From contig BTRA01000046.1 in the NCBI GenBank assembly GCA_036986155.1, forward strand, positions 1-21,516: 21,516 bases of DNA. Direction: 5' to 3'. Positions 1 through 7,195 of this stretch are shown here, in pieces. A model generated the notes under the pieces. The model was not told the origin of the DNA. It worked only from the letters and a program-made list of their open reading frames with translations, and ran no database searches. Numbering within the stretch: the stretch's first letter is position 1; each line of letters opens with the position of its first letter. The stretch comes from JACZXQ01 sp036986155. Its GTDB lineage: Bacteria > Gemmatimonadota > Gemmatimonadetes > Longimicrobiales > Gaopeijiaceae. Both the position numbers and the translations under genes were made by a program.

Positions 1-1
1 C

Positions 2-445
2 GGCAGTCTGGACAACGTTCCTGCCTTCATCGAGGGCGTCAAGAATCGCAAAGAGCGGCTGATGGGCTTCGGGCACCGCGTGTACAAGGCGTACGATCCC
101 AGGGCCAGCATCATCAAGCGGACATCTGAAGAAGTATTTGAGATAACAGGTCGTAACCCATTGTTGGATATTGCTTTGGAGCTAGAGAGGATCGCGTTGG
201 AGGACGATTTCTTCGTCTCGCGCAACCTCTATCCCAACGTCGACTTTTACTCCGGCATCATCTATCAGGCCATGGGGTTCCCCGTCGAACTGTTCCCCGT
301 GCTGTTCGCGATTCCCAGGACCGTGGGATGGTTGGCCCAGTGGGAGGAGTTGCTCGAAGATTCCGAGCAACGCATTGCCAGGCCGCGGCAGATCTACGGG
401 GGGAGCGACGTTCGCGACTTCGTTCCGATGGAGGAGCGAGGCTGA
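2..445 (+). CDS. gltA: Citrate synthase, C-terminal part (5' end outside window)
   Basis: Citrate synthase condenses acetyl-CoA with oxaloacetate to make citrate, the entry step of the TCA cycle in the cytoplasm. The reading frame is open from the left edge, so only about the last 147 residues are present. The family signature LMGFGHRVYK is visible, with the active-site histidine (His305 of the E. coli enzyme) at bases 74-76. The NVDFYSGI block carries the catalytic aspartate (Asp362 in E. coli) at bases 242-244. It is followed by the conserved RTVGWLAQW helix and the usual ARPRQIYGG tail, so the C-terminus is intact. The stop codon overlaps the probable CTG start of the next gene by four bases (CTGA), which suggests translational coupling. 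The spacing of the motifs and the ending fit the hexameric GltA type. The start and N-terminal domain cannot be judged here. Confidence 0.96.
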   Translation, partial: GSLDNVPAFIEGVKNRKERLMGFGHRVYKAYDPRASIIKRTSEEVFEITGRNPLLDIALELERIALEDDFFVSRNLYPNVDFYSGIIYQAMGFPVELFPVLFAIPRTVGWLAQWEELLEDSEQRIARPRQIYGGSDVRDFVPMEERG

Positions 446-1335
446 GCGTCACGCCGATCGACCTGGAGCACCTCGGCCTCCGGGGAGCGATCAGCGCCTA
501 CTTGATCGACGATCCCGAGCCGACCTTGGTGGATCCGGGACCGAGCACCACTCTCGAGGCCCTGCGAAGCGGCTTGGCCGAATTCGGTCTGTCTATTACG
601 GACCTCCGCCACGTGCTCCTGACCCACGTCCACCTGGACCACGCGGGTGTGAGCGGCCACCTGCTTGCGGAAAACCCCAAGCTGACAGTCCACGTGCACC
701 GTGATGGGGCGCCCCACATGGCGGAGCCGGAGCGGCTCGTCGCGAGCACTCGGCGAACGTTCGGCGAGGCGCACGACGAACTCTGGGGAGAGGTGCTTCC
801 CGTGCCGCCCGGCGCAATTCGGACCTGGATGGACGGTGAGGGCGCCCCGCTCACGGGGATCCGGGCGTTCCCGACGCCCGGACACATCGGCCACCATGTG
901 TCGTATCTAGTCGAGCGGTCGGGCGTGTTTCTGGCCGGGGACGCGCTCGGGATCGTCTTGGCACGGGGTGGGCCGACCTATCCACCCACTCCGCCACCGT
1001 CCTTGGACGTGGACGCCTGGGTGTCCACGCTGGAAGGCCTGGCCGACCTGGATCCCGAACTCCTCGGCGTCGCCCACGCGGGATTGCATGAGAACTTCAA
1101 TGAACGTCGCGAGGAGGTGCTTCGGGAGATTCTGGCCCTGGAAGCCAGGGTGGAGCGGGCTTTGGCCGGCAACGACCTTTCGGACCGAGCCGTGTTCGAG
1201 GACGAGGTGAGGGCACGGCTTGCGGAATTTCGGGAGCGGGCCGAGATCGACCAGTATTTCAAGACGTTTTCGGCTGTCACGGATTGGGACGGCATGAGGT
1301 TCTATCTAGAGCGTGTGAAACCAGGGAGAGCATGA
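442..1335 (+). CDS. Metallo-beta-lactamase-fold hydrolase
   Basis: A cytoplasmic metallohydrolase of the glyoxalase II-like branch of the metallo-beta-lactamase superfamily, 297 residues from the chosen start. The metal ligands are all visible: the HxHxDH motif (LTHVHLDHAG, His62, His64, Asp66, His67), His148 in PTPGHIGHH, the bridging Asp167 in FLAGDAL and His212 in GVAHAG. No signal peptide is present. I chose the CTG at 442 because GGAGGAG at 430-436 sits five bases upstream and homology-like sequence begins directly after it. The frame stays open upstream to an ATG at 328, but that part lies inside citrate synthase and looks like shadow sequence (arginine-rich, no fold signature). The CTG overlaps the citrate synthase stop, and the next gene follows seven bases after this one, so the three probably form an operon. 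Substrate is unknown: a thioester, lactone or glutathione-type ester are all possible. Confidence 0.85.
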   Translation: MSVTPIDLEHLGLRGAISAYLIDDPEPTLVDPGPSTTLEALRSGLAEFGLSITDLRHVLLTHVHLDHAGVSGHLLAENPKLTVHVHRDGAPHMAEPERLVASTRRTFGEAHDELWGEVLPVPPGAIRTWMDGEGAPLTGIRAFPTPGHIGHHVSYLVERSGVFLAGDALGIVLARGGPTYPPTPPPSLDVDAWVSTLEGLADLDPELLGVAHAGLHENFNERREEVLREILALEARVERALAGNDLSDRAVFEDEVRARLAEFRERAEIDQYFKTFSAVTDWDGMRFYLERVKPGRA

Positions 1336-1342
1336 GAGTCCA

Positions 1343-3316
1343 ATGACCAGAACGAGCATTCTTGCTGTCGCGATAGCACTGGTGGTGATTCCGGCCGCTT
1401 CCGTCCAGGCCCAAGTCGCCACTACGCCACGGCGGCCCGTTCCGGGTCCGGTAGTGCTGCCGGCCTTCTACAAGGCGGCGATCGAGAACGAGACGCGCAG
1501 TCCGACCGGCGCTCCCGGACCGAAGTACTGGCAGAACTACTCCAGCTACGACATCTCGGCCGAGCTCGATCCCGTGACCGGCGTCGTAGCGGGGCAGGCA
1601 TCCATCCGGTACCAGAACCGTGCGCCTACGCCGATGCGGTTCGTGTTCATGAACCTTTATCAAAACCTCCATCGAGCGGGCGCCGTCCGAAGTGAGCCGC
1701 AGGAAATCACGGGCGGAGTCACCCTCGCGCGGCTTGTCGTGGACGGCGTTGAGTTGAGTCCGGCGGATATCCCGTCTTCACCGGGCTACGTCGTCAATGG
1801 CACGGAGCTCTGGATTCGTCCTGAGCGGCCCCTCGGCGACGGTGACGTGATGGAAATCGAGGTCGAGTGGAGCGTGACGCTGCCGCAAAGTGGTGCGGGC
1901 CGGATGGGTTACAGTGACCGGGAGGTTTATCTCGTGGCCTACTGGTTCCCGAAGATGGCGGTCTTCGACGATCTGCGCGGTTGGGATCTCGAACCGTATC
2001 GGGCGGGGGCGGAGTTCTATGACGGCTTCGGCGACTATTCCGTCGACCTGACCGTGCCTACCGGATGGACGGTCATGGCTACGGGTGATCTGGCCAACCC
2101 CGGGGAGGTTCTTTCGGAGCAGACGCGGGATCGCCTGGCCGTCGCGGCCACCTCGGACGAGAAGGTCGTGGTCGCCAGCCGCACCGACCGACGGGATGGG
2201 CTCGTGACGGCGGCCGGGGTGGACGGGAAGCTCACCTACCGTTTCGACGCCCAAAACGTACGGGACTTCACGTGGACGGCGTCGAACGTCCAGCTCTGGG
2301 ATGCGACCAGCGCCGTAGTGGCCGACCGAGACGGCGACGGAGTCGAAGATCGCGTCTTGATCAACTCGTTCTGGCGCGACGACCGGGCTCCCCTTTGGAT
2401 CGACCAGGTCTTGTACGCCAAACACTCGATAGAACACCACTCCCGGTTCACCGGCTACCCGTACCCCTGGTCCCACATGACCTCCGTCGAAGGGGCCGAC
2501 ATCATCGGGGGTGGGATGGAGTTCCCGATGCTCACGCTCATGGGCGACTACAACGGGCGTGGCGCGGCGGACCTCTACAATGTGACGGCCCACGAGCTGG
2601 CTCACATGTGGATTCCCATGATCGTGGGCACCAACGAGCGACGGTATGCCTGGATGGACGAGGGGTCGACGACGTTCCTCGAGAATCAGGCTCGTCCGGA
2701 ATATTGGCCGGGTACGTCGCCGGACAGCCTGGAGCAGGAAAACTACTTCCAGACGGCCCGGGGCGATCGAGAACAGGAGCTCATGCGGCACGGTGACTTC
2801 TACGAACCGGGCCCCGGGTACGGAACAGCCTCCTATGCCAAGCCGGCCACCCTGCTGGTGACGCTGCGCAATCTTCTCGGCGAGGAGGTTTTCATGGAGG
2901 GCTACCGCTCGTTCATCAGCGAGTGGGCCATGAAGCACCCGTCTCCGTGGGACCTTTTCGCCACCTTCGAGCGGGTCTCGGGCCTCGACCTCGATTGGTT
3001 CTGGAGCTCATGGTACTTCGAGACATGGTCGCTGGACCACGCGGTGGGCGAGGTTCGCACGGAGGGTGACGAAACGGTGATCGAGATCGTGGATCGCGGG
3101 TTCGTGCCGATGCCTGTGCACATCCGGGTTCGCACGACACGTGCGGGAGTGGTCGAACGCGACATTCCGGTCACCGAATGGCTCGCCGGGAAAACGACGG
3201 TCGAGATTCGGTTGCCGGCGTCCATGGGCACCGTGACGCGCGTCGATATCGATCCGGAGAGGTTGTTGCCTGACGTCAATCGCGGAAACAACGGCTGGCG
3301 GAGAACGCAGAACTGA
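1343..3316 (+). CDS. Secreted M1-family zinc metallopeptidase
   Basis: A 657-residue exported peptidase of the gluzincin M1 (aminopeptidase N-like) family. The first 24 residues form a Sec signal peptide (basic start, hydrophobic core, cleavage near VQAQ), placing it in the periplasm or on the cell surface. An M1-like N-terminal beta-domain follows. The zinc site HELAH is at 417-421, with the second zinc glutamate Glu440 in WMDEG at the expected HExxH-x18-E spacing. A catalytic-tyrosine candidate lies in YGTASY (493-498). The exopeptidase motif that reads GAMEN in classical aminopeptidases is GGMEF here (Met392, Glu393); the glutamate that binds the peptide N-terminus is kept. It likely trims peptides for nutrition. 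The gene begins seven bases after the hydrolase gene, with only a weak GAGAG-type ribosome site. It converges with dnaE2 across a 30-base G-rich gap that shows no clear terminator hairpin. Confidence 0.93.
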   Translation: MTRTSILAVAIALVVIPAASVQAQVATTPRRPVPGPVVLPAFYKAAIENETRSPTGAPGPKYWQNYSSYDISAELDPVTGVVAGQASIRYQNRAPTPMRFVFMNLYQNLHRAGAVRSEPQEITGGVTLARLVVDGVELSPADIPSSPGYVVNGTELWIRPERPLGDGDVMEIEVEWSVTLPQSGAGRMGYSDREVYLVAYWFPKMAVFDDLRGWDLEPYRAGAEFYDGFGDYSVDLTVPTGWTVMATGDLANPGEVLSEQTRDRLAVAATSDEKVVVASRTDRRDGLVTAAGVDGKLTYRFDAQNVRDFTWTASNVQLWDATSAVVADRDGDGVEDRVLINSFWRDDRAPLWIDQVLYAKHSIEHHSRFTGYPYPWSHMTSVEGADIIGGGMEFPMLTLMGDYNGRGAADLYNVTAHELAHMWIPMIVGTNERRYAWMDEGSTTFLENQARPEYWPGTSPDSLEQENYFQTARGDREQELMRHGDFYEPGPGYGTASYAKPATLLVTLRNLLGEEVFMEGYRSFISEWAMKHPSPWDLFATFERVSGLDLDWFWSSWYFETWSLDHAVGEVRTEGDETVIEIVDRGFVPMPVHIRVRTTRAGVVERDIPVTEWLAGKTTVEIRLPASMGTVTRVDIDPERLLPDVNRGNNGWRRTQN

Positions 3317-3346
3317 CACGCCGGGGCGGGGGCTCGGGGGGTGTTT

Positions 3347-6300
3347 CTAGCCGAAGTTCTTGATTCCGGGTGGTGACTGACGGAGTGCCGTGAGATACTG
3401 GAAGGGACTGCCCTTTTCGGATTTCGTCTCGGTCTCGTACTCATCGCCGGCCTTGAGTGCCTTTACCTCATAGGCGAGCACGTTCATGGTCAGACCGTCC
3501 TTTTGCAGCCTCCCCCGAACCGTGATAAACGGCTCCATACGCACGGCCGTGCGGTCGCGCTCATAGATTGGTGGCTTCACAATCACGTTTATAACACCGG
3601 ACTCATCTTCCATCAACACAAAGACATAACCGTTTGCTGTCAGTGGCCTCTGTCGCGCTACGACGATCCCGGCTACGGTGACGGTGGAGTGCTGCGGAAG
3701 ATCTGGAAATCGGTCCGAGGGCACCGTCTCGGCGGGGAGCTGGTCACGAAGAAGCGCCAAAGGGTGAAGCGCAGTGGAAAAGCGCAGCATCCGGTATTCC
3801 GCCACCATCCTGTCCGTGGGATCGAGAGCGGTGAACGAGAAGTCTCGGTAGGGCTCTTCCAGAGGCAACTCGACCTGAGGGTGGTCGTCTCGGCCGCCGC
3901 CTCGCCGATCATCGTTCTCGGGTCCTAGCCATAGGCCGGCTTGCCACAGCAACTCCCGGCGCCCCAGGCCGAGCCCGTCGAATCCGCCGACCCAGATGAG
4001 ATCCTCGATGGCTGGCCGCTTCAGCGCCGCCGGGGTACGGCGCAAGAAGTCCGGAAGCGAGAGAAATGGCCCTTTCGCCCGGCGTTTCTCGACGACCTCT
4101 CGGGCGATGTCCTGGCCCCATCCACGCACAAATCCCAGACCTACCCTGAGGTTGTCGCCTTCGGCGGTGCAGCGGACATCGCTCCGGTTGACGTCGGGCA
4201 GCAGGATCTCGATGCCATTACGGCGGGCGTCCCGGCCGAGTGAGTCCAGCGAGTAGAAGCCCATCGGCTGGTTGTTGAACAGCGCCACGTAGTATTCGGT
4301 GGTGAAGTAATGCCGTAGCCAGGCCGATTGATAAGCCAAAAGGCCGAAAGCGGCGGCGTGCGACTTGGGAAAACCGAAGGCGCTGAACGCCGTGACCTGA
4401 TCGAAGACCTTGCGGGCCGTGGTTTCGTCGGCGCCGTGCGCTTTGGCGCCGTCCCGGAAGGCCTCCCAGTGGGAATTCATGGCCTCCTTGGAGCGTTTGC
4501 GGCTCATGGCACGGCGCAGGCTCTCCGCCTGCCCGTCGCTGAAGCCCGCGAGGGCCTGGCACACCATCAGGACCTGATCCTGGAAGATGATCACGCCGAG
4601 CGTCTCGCCGAGTGCCTCGGCAAGGAGCGGATGGTCGTACGGCACCTGGAAGTTCGGGTTCTCTCGCAGGAGCTCCCGCCGCCGAACATACGGATTGACC
4701 GCGCCGCCCACGATTGGGCCCGGGCGAACGATGGCTACTTGAATGGCCAGATCCTCCTGATTCCTGGGCTGCACGCGTCTGAGCATCTGGATTTGGGCAC
4801 GGCTCTCCACTTGAAACATCCCGATCGTGTCACCGGAGCAGATCTGGTCGAACACAGCCTGGTCTTCGAAGTCGATTCGCGAGAGATCGGGCGCCTCGCC
4901 GACCGTGCCCGCGGTGCCCCGTACGGCGATGAGGTCCACGGCTTCTTCCACCAGGGACAGCATGCCCAGAGCCAGGAAGTCGATCTTGATGAAGCCCGCG
5001 TCGTTACAGGAATCCTTGTCCCACTGACAGACGACCCGTCCTTCCATGGCAGCGGGCTCGAGCGGCACCAACTCCACGAGGGGACGGCTCGAGATGATCA
5101 TGCCTCCGACGTGTTGGGAGATGTGCCGGGGCAGCCCTTTGATGTCTTCGGCCAACTCGCAGAGGGAGCGCCACATGGGTGTGTGGGCCTTGGCTTTGAA
5201 CTCCGGCAGGCGTTCCAGCTCTGCCATCAGCCCCCCTCCGGAGTGCCGCTCCGCCAGTTTGGAGAGTTTTTCGAGTTCGCCTAGCGGGAGTTCCAGGGCC
5301 TTGCCGATCTCACGGATCGTCGAGCGGATGCGGTACGTGGGGAACGTGCAGACCAGACCGGCGTGCTCGCTTCCGTAGCGCTCATAGACGCGAAGAATCA
5401 GCTCTTCGCGGATGTCCCGTGGGAAGTCCAGGTCGATGTCGGGAACGCTCTGCGTGGCCTCGTTCAGGAAGCGGCCGAGAAAGAGGTTCGTCTTGACCGG
5501 GTCCACGTGTGAGAGGCCGATGAGGTAGCAGATGATGGACGAAACCGAAGAGCCTCTGCCTCTGCCGGGAGGAAGGCCCGCGCGGCCCCTGGGAGCGTCG
5601 CCTCGAATATCGACCGCGACTTCGCGGGCGAGGTTCATGATGTCGCGGTAGACCAGGAAGAAGCCCGCCAGGCCATGGAGATCGATCAGCACGAGCTCTC
5701 GATGTAAGCGCTCACGGGCTTCCCGTTCGTCCTTCGAGCCCCGGTAGCGTTCGTCGAGGCGGGCGAGGCATACGGCCGCCAGGGTCTCGAGCGCCTCTCC
5801 TCGATCACTGCCCTCGAAGTCGGGGAACTCGTAGCCCAGATCCTTGGTCAGGTCGAAGGCACTACAGCGCTCGGCGATAGGAAGGGTGTTGGCCAGCGCG
5901 TCGGGCCGTGCGCGGAAACGGTGAGCCATCTCCTCGGGGGAAGCCAGGTAGGACTGGGCGTTCGGGCGGCGCCGGTCATGGGAGTCGTCCAGAGTGGCCC
6001 GATTACGGATCGACGAAAGAATGTCCTGGAGGTGATGTCGTTCCGGACGGTGATAGTGCACGTTTCCGGTGGCCACCACGGGGATCCCGAGCCGATCGGC
6101 CAGGCGCCCCAGAATGCGGCCCCGGGTCGCGTCTCCCCGTACTTGGTTGTCCTGAAGCTCGACGAAGAGGTTCCCCGGGCCGAAGGCCTCCAACAGGTGG
6201 CGGGCCAAGACCTCTCCCGTGGCGACACTGTCCCGTAGTGCGAGGAGCAGGGGGCTCCGACGGCACCCGGTGAGGGCGATGAGTCCTTCGTTGCGTCCGA

Positions 6301-6712
6301 GGAGGGATGACAGGGGAAGGGTAGGGAGGCCGCGTTCACTTCCGAGGTGTGCTTCACTCAGGAGCCGGCAGAGGTTCGCGTAGCCAGTGGGGGTTTCGGC
6401 CAGGAGCGTCATGTGCGTGCCTCTGGTCAACGGATCCTCCCGGTTCCCGGCCCGGGCCGGGTCCATGATTCCACTAGGGAGGCCAGGAAGGTCGAGCTCG
6501 AGGGTGACTTCGGCGCCCGTGATGGGCTGGAGACCCTCGGCGCGGGCTGCCTGGGCGAACTCCATGGAGCCGTAGAGGCCGTTGTGATCGGTCAGGGCAA
6601 GCGCAGGATATCCCAGCTCCTTGGCACGTAAGACGAGTTCCTCGACATGGGATGCGCCGTCCAAGAATGAGAACGCGGAGTGGGCGTGGAGTTCGATATA
6701 GGGAGGGCGCAC
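3347..6712 (-). CDS. dnaE2: Error-prone DNA polymerase III alpha subunit DnaE2 (ImuC)
   Basis: A translesion replicase of the C-family polymerases, used for SOS-induced mutagenesis, normally together with ImuA/ImuB. The 1121-residue protein has, in order: an N-terminal PHP domain (LHAHSAFSFLDG near residues 8-19 and LTDHNGLYG near 40); the palm with catalytic aspartates Asp425 and Asp427 in PDIDLDFP and Asp578 in IKIDFLALG; fingers; a helix-hairpin-helix segment near LPDFLRRTP; and a C-terminal OB fold. The protein ends in KNFG soon after the OB fold. It lacks the long beta-binding and tau-binding tail of replicative DnaE, and this short ending is typical of DnaE2. The start is GTG at 6712-6710, where the PHP sequence begins at once. 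No imuA or imuB lies next to it; it stands alone between convergent and divergent neighbours. A sigma70-like promoter and a large inverted repeat lie immediately upstream and suggest damage-inducible control. Confidence 0.95.
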   Translation of the reverse strand: MRPPYIELHAHSAFSFLDGASHVEELVLRAKELGYPALALTDHNGLYGSMEFAQAARAEGLQPITGAEVTLELDLPGLPSGIMDPARAGNREDPLTRGTHMTLLAETPTGYANLCRLLSEAHLGSERGLPTLPLSSLLGRNEGLIALTGCRRSPLLLALRDSVATGEVLARHLLEAFGPGNLFVELQDNQVRGDATRGRILGRLADRLGIPVVATGNVHYHRPERHHLQDILSSIRNRATLDDSHDRRRPNAQSYLASPEEMAHRFRARPDALANTLPIAERCSAFDLTKDLGYEFPDFEGSDRGEALETLAAVCLARLDERYRGSKDEREARERLHRELVLIDLHGLAGFFLVYRDIMNLAREVAVDIRGDAPRGRAGLPPGRGRGSSVSSIICYLIGLSHVDPVKTNLFLGRFLNEATQSVPDIDLDFPRDIREELILRVYERYGSEHAGLVCTFPTYRIRSTIREIGKALELPLGELEKLSKLAERHSGGGLMAELERLPEFKAKAHTPMWRSLCELAEDIKGLPRHISQHVGGMIISSRPLVELVPLEPAAMEGRVVCQWDKDSCNDAGFIKIDFLALGMLSLVEEAVDLIAVRGTAGTVGEAPDLSRIDFEDQAVFDQICSGDTIGMFQVESRAQIQMLRRVQPRNQEDLAIQVAIVRPGPIVGGAVNPYVRRRELLRENPNFQVPYDHPLLAEALGETLGVIIFQDQVLMVCQALAGFSDGQAESLRRAMSRKRSKEAMNSHWEAFRDGAKAHGADETTARKVFDQVTAFSAFGFPKSHAAAFGLLAYQSAWLRHYFTTEYYVALFNNQPMGFYSLDSLGRDARRNGIEILLPDVNRSDVRCTAEGDNLRVGLGFVRGWGQDIAREVVEKRRAKGPFLSLPDFLRRTPAALKRPAIEDLIWVGGFDGLGLGRRELLWQAGLWLGPENDDRRGGGRDDHPQVELPLEEPYRDFSFTALDPTDRMVAEYRMLRFSTALHPLALLRDQLPAETVPSDRFPDLPQHSTVTVAGIVVARQRPLTANGYVFVLMEDESGVINVIVKPPIYERDRTAVRMEPFITVRGRLQKDGLTMNVLAYEVKALKAGDEYETETKSEKGSPFQYLTALRQSPPGIKNFG

Positions 6713-6729
6713 AGAGATCGACGATTACT

Positions 6730-6770
6730 TTCGGGTTTTATTCGGCTATTGAAACCGAATATAACCCGAA
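6730..6770. promoter_or_regulatory. Operator-like inverted repeat upstream of dnaE2
   Basis: Two 16-base arms face each other across a nine-base spacer: TTCGGGTTTTATTCGG at 6730-6745 and CCGAATATAACCCGAA at 6755-6770. They match at 15 of 16 positions. Each arm is itself a TTCGG-N6-TTCGG direct repeat (reverse complement on the right), so the site holds four equally styled half-sites. It lies 18-58 bases upstream of the dnaE2 GTG and covers the -10 hexamer of the predicted dnaE2 promoter, the right place for a repressor. DnaE2 genes are commonly under LexA control in other phyla, so LexA is the natural candidate, but the sequence does not match the E. coli or Bacillus LexA boxes. The lack of a T-run argues against a simple terminator. 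The regulator's identity is inference. Confidence 0.6.
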
Positions 6771-6786
6771 GAAACGAGATGGACAA
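6758..6786 (-). promoter_or_regulatory. Predicted sigma70-type promoter of dnaE2
   Basis: Read on the minus strand, a -35 element TTGTCC (plus-strand 6781-6786) and a -10 element TATATT (plus-strand 6758-6763) are separated by exactly 17 bases. They match the bacterial consensus at four and five of six positions. The -10 is embedded in the distal arm of the inverted repeat at 6730-6770, so protein bound there should block RNA polymerase. Transcription would begin near 6750, leaving a leader of about 40 bases before the GTG start of dnaE2. Confidence 0.5.
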
Positions 6787-6904
6787 TCGGCCAAGGGCCA
6801 AGCTGCGGGGTGGAAACCCCTTGTAGAGCGAAGCGGAACATATAAGACTAGGGAACGGCCCGCCGACACCGGCAACCGCGGCAAGTCACGAGGGAGGTAC
6901 TTCG
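6787..6904 (+). other. Leader region of the small membrane protein gene, with a GNRA hairpin
   Basis: This gene-free stretch between the dnaE2 promoter and the next gene contains a perfect five-base-pair hairpin closed by a GGAA (GNRA-type) tetraloop: GGGGT at 6807-6811 pairs with ACCCC at 6816-6820. A TATAAG sequence lies at 6841-6846 and could be part of a -10 element, but no properly spaced -35 is convincing. A good ribosome binding site, AGGGAGGT near 6891-6898, precedes the ATG at 6905. I compared it from memory with common riboswitch cores (cobalamin, c-di-GMP, fluoride, guanidine) and none fits. Whether the hairpin is transcribed depends on where the promoter lies, which I cannot settle. 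Confidence 0.3.
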
Positions 6905-7195
6905 ATGAAACTCTCGATCAAAGGACTCGCACTAGCGTCGGGCATCTGGTGGGGTGGTAGCATCCTGCTGGTCGGCCTGATCAATCTCATCTGGCCATCG
7001 TATGGCGTCGCATTTCTCGATTTTGCGCAGGGGATCTATCCCGGCTACGGAGGAAGCGCGGCCGGCTTCGGTGGATTGATCCTCGGGACGGTGTATGGCT
7101 TGGTGGACGGGGCGGTGGGTGGCGCGATCTTCGCATGGCTGTACAACACATTTTCCGGGTCCGCGTCTCAAGGAGCTTCGGCCAGCGTCGCCTAG
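6905..7195 (+). CDS. Small two-helix inner-membrane protein ('bacteriophage holin'-like family)
   Basis: A 96-residue protein with two long hydrophobic stretches, about residues 8-31 and 51-80, joined by a loop containing IYPGYGG, and a short Ser/Ala-rich tail. This pattern (MKLSIKGLALASGIWWGG start, a central YPGY motif, then a glycine-rich GxVDGxVGGAIFAWLYN helix) resembles a family of chromosomal small membrane proteins often labelled bacteriophage holin in databases. Nothing phage-like surrounds it, so the label should not be read as a lysis function. The start is supported by AGGGAGGT seven bases or so before the ATG. Its TAG stop overlaps the stop codon of the convergent thioredoxin gene within CTAG. 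The real function is unknown; the glycine zipper-like second helix suggests oligomers in the membrane. Confidence 0.8.
   Translation: MKLSIKGLALASGIWWGGSILLVGLINLIWPSYGVAFLDFAQGIYPGYGGSAAGFGGLILGTVYGLVDGAVGGAIFAWLYNTFSGSASQGASASVA

Noticed and set aside
328..441. ATG-started longer form of the metallo-hydrolase
   Set aside because: Lies wholly within citrate synthase coding sequence, looks like shadow sequence, and GGAGGAG points to the CTG at 442.
1778..2938. Minus-strand open frame opposite the M1 peptidase
   Set aside because: No recognisable domain; the sense strand carries a complete metallopeptidase.
3317..3346. Terminator between the M1 peptidase and dnaE2
   Set aside because: The gap is G-rich but has no inverted repeat followed by a T-run on either strand.
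4328..5284. Plus-strand open frame opposite dnaE2
   Set aside because: Covers the polymerase active-site region on the other strand and has no family features.
6905..7195. Prophage remnant suggested by the holin-like label
   Set aside because: No integrase, endolysin, capsid or other phage gene nearby; the flanks are housekeeping genes.
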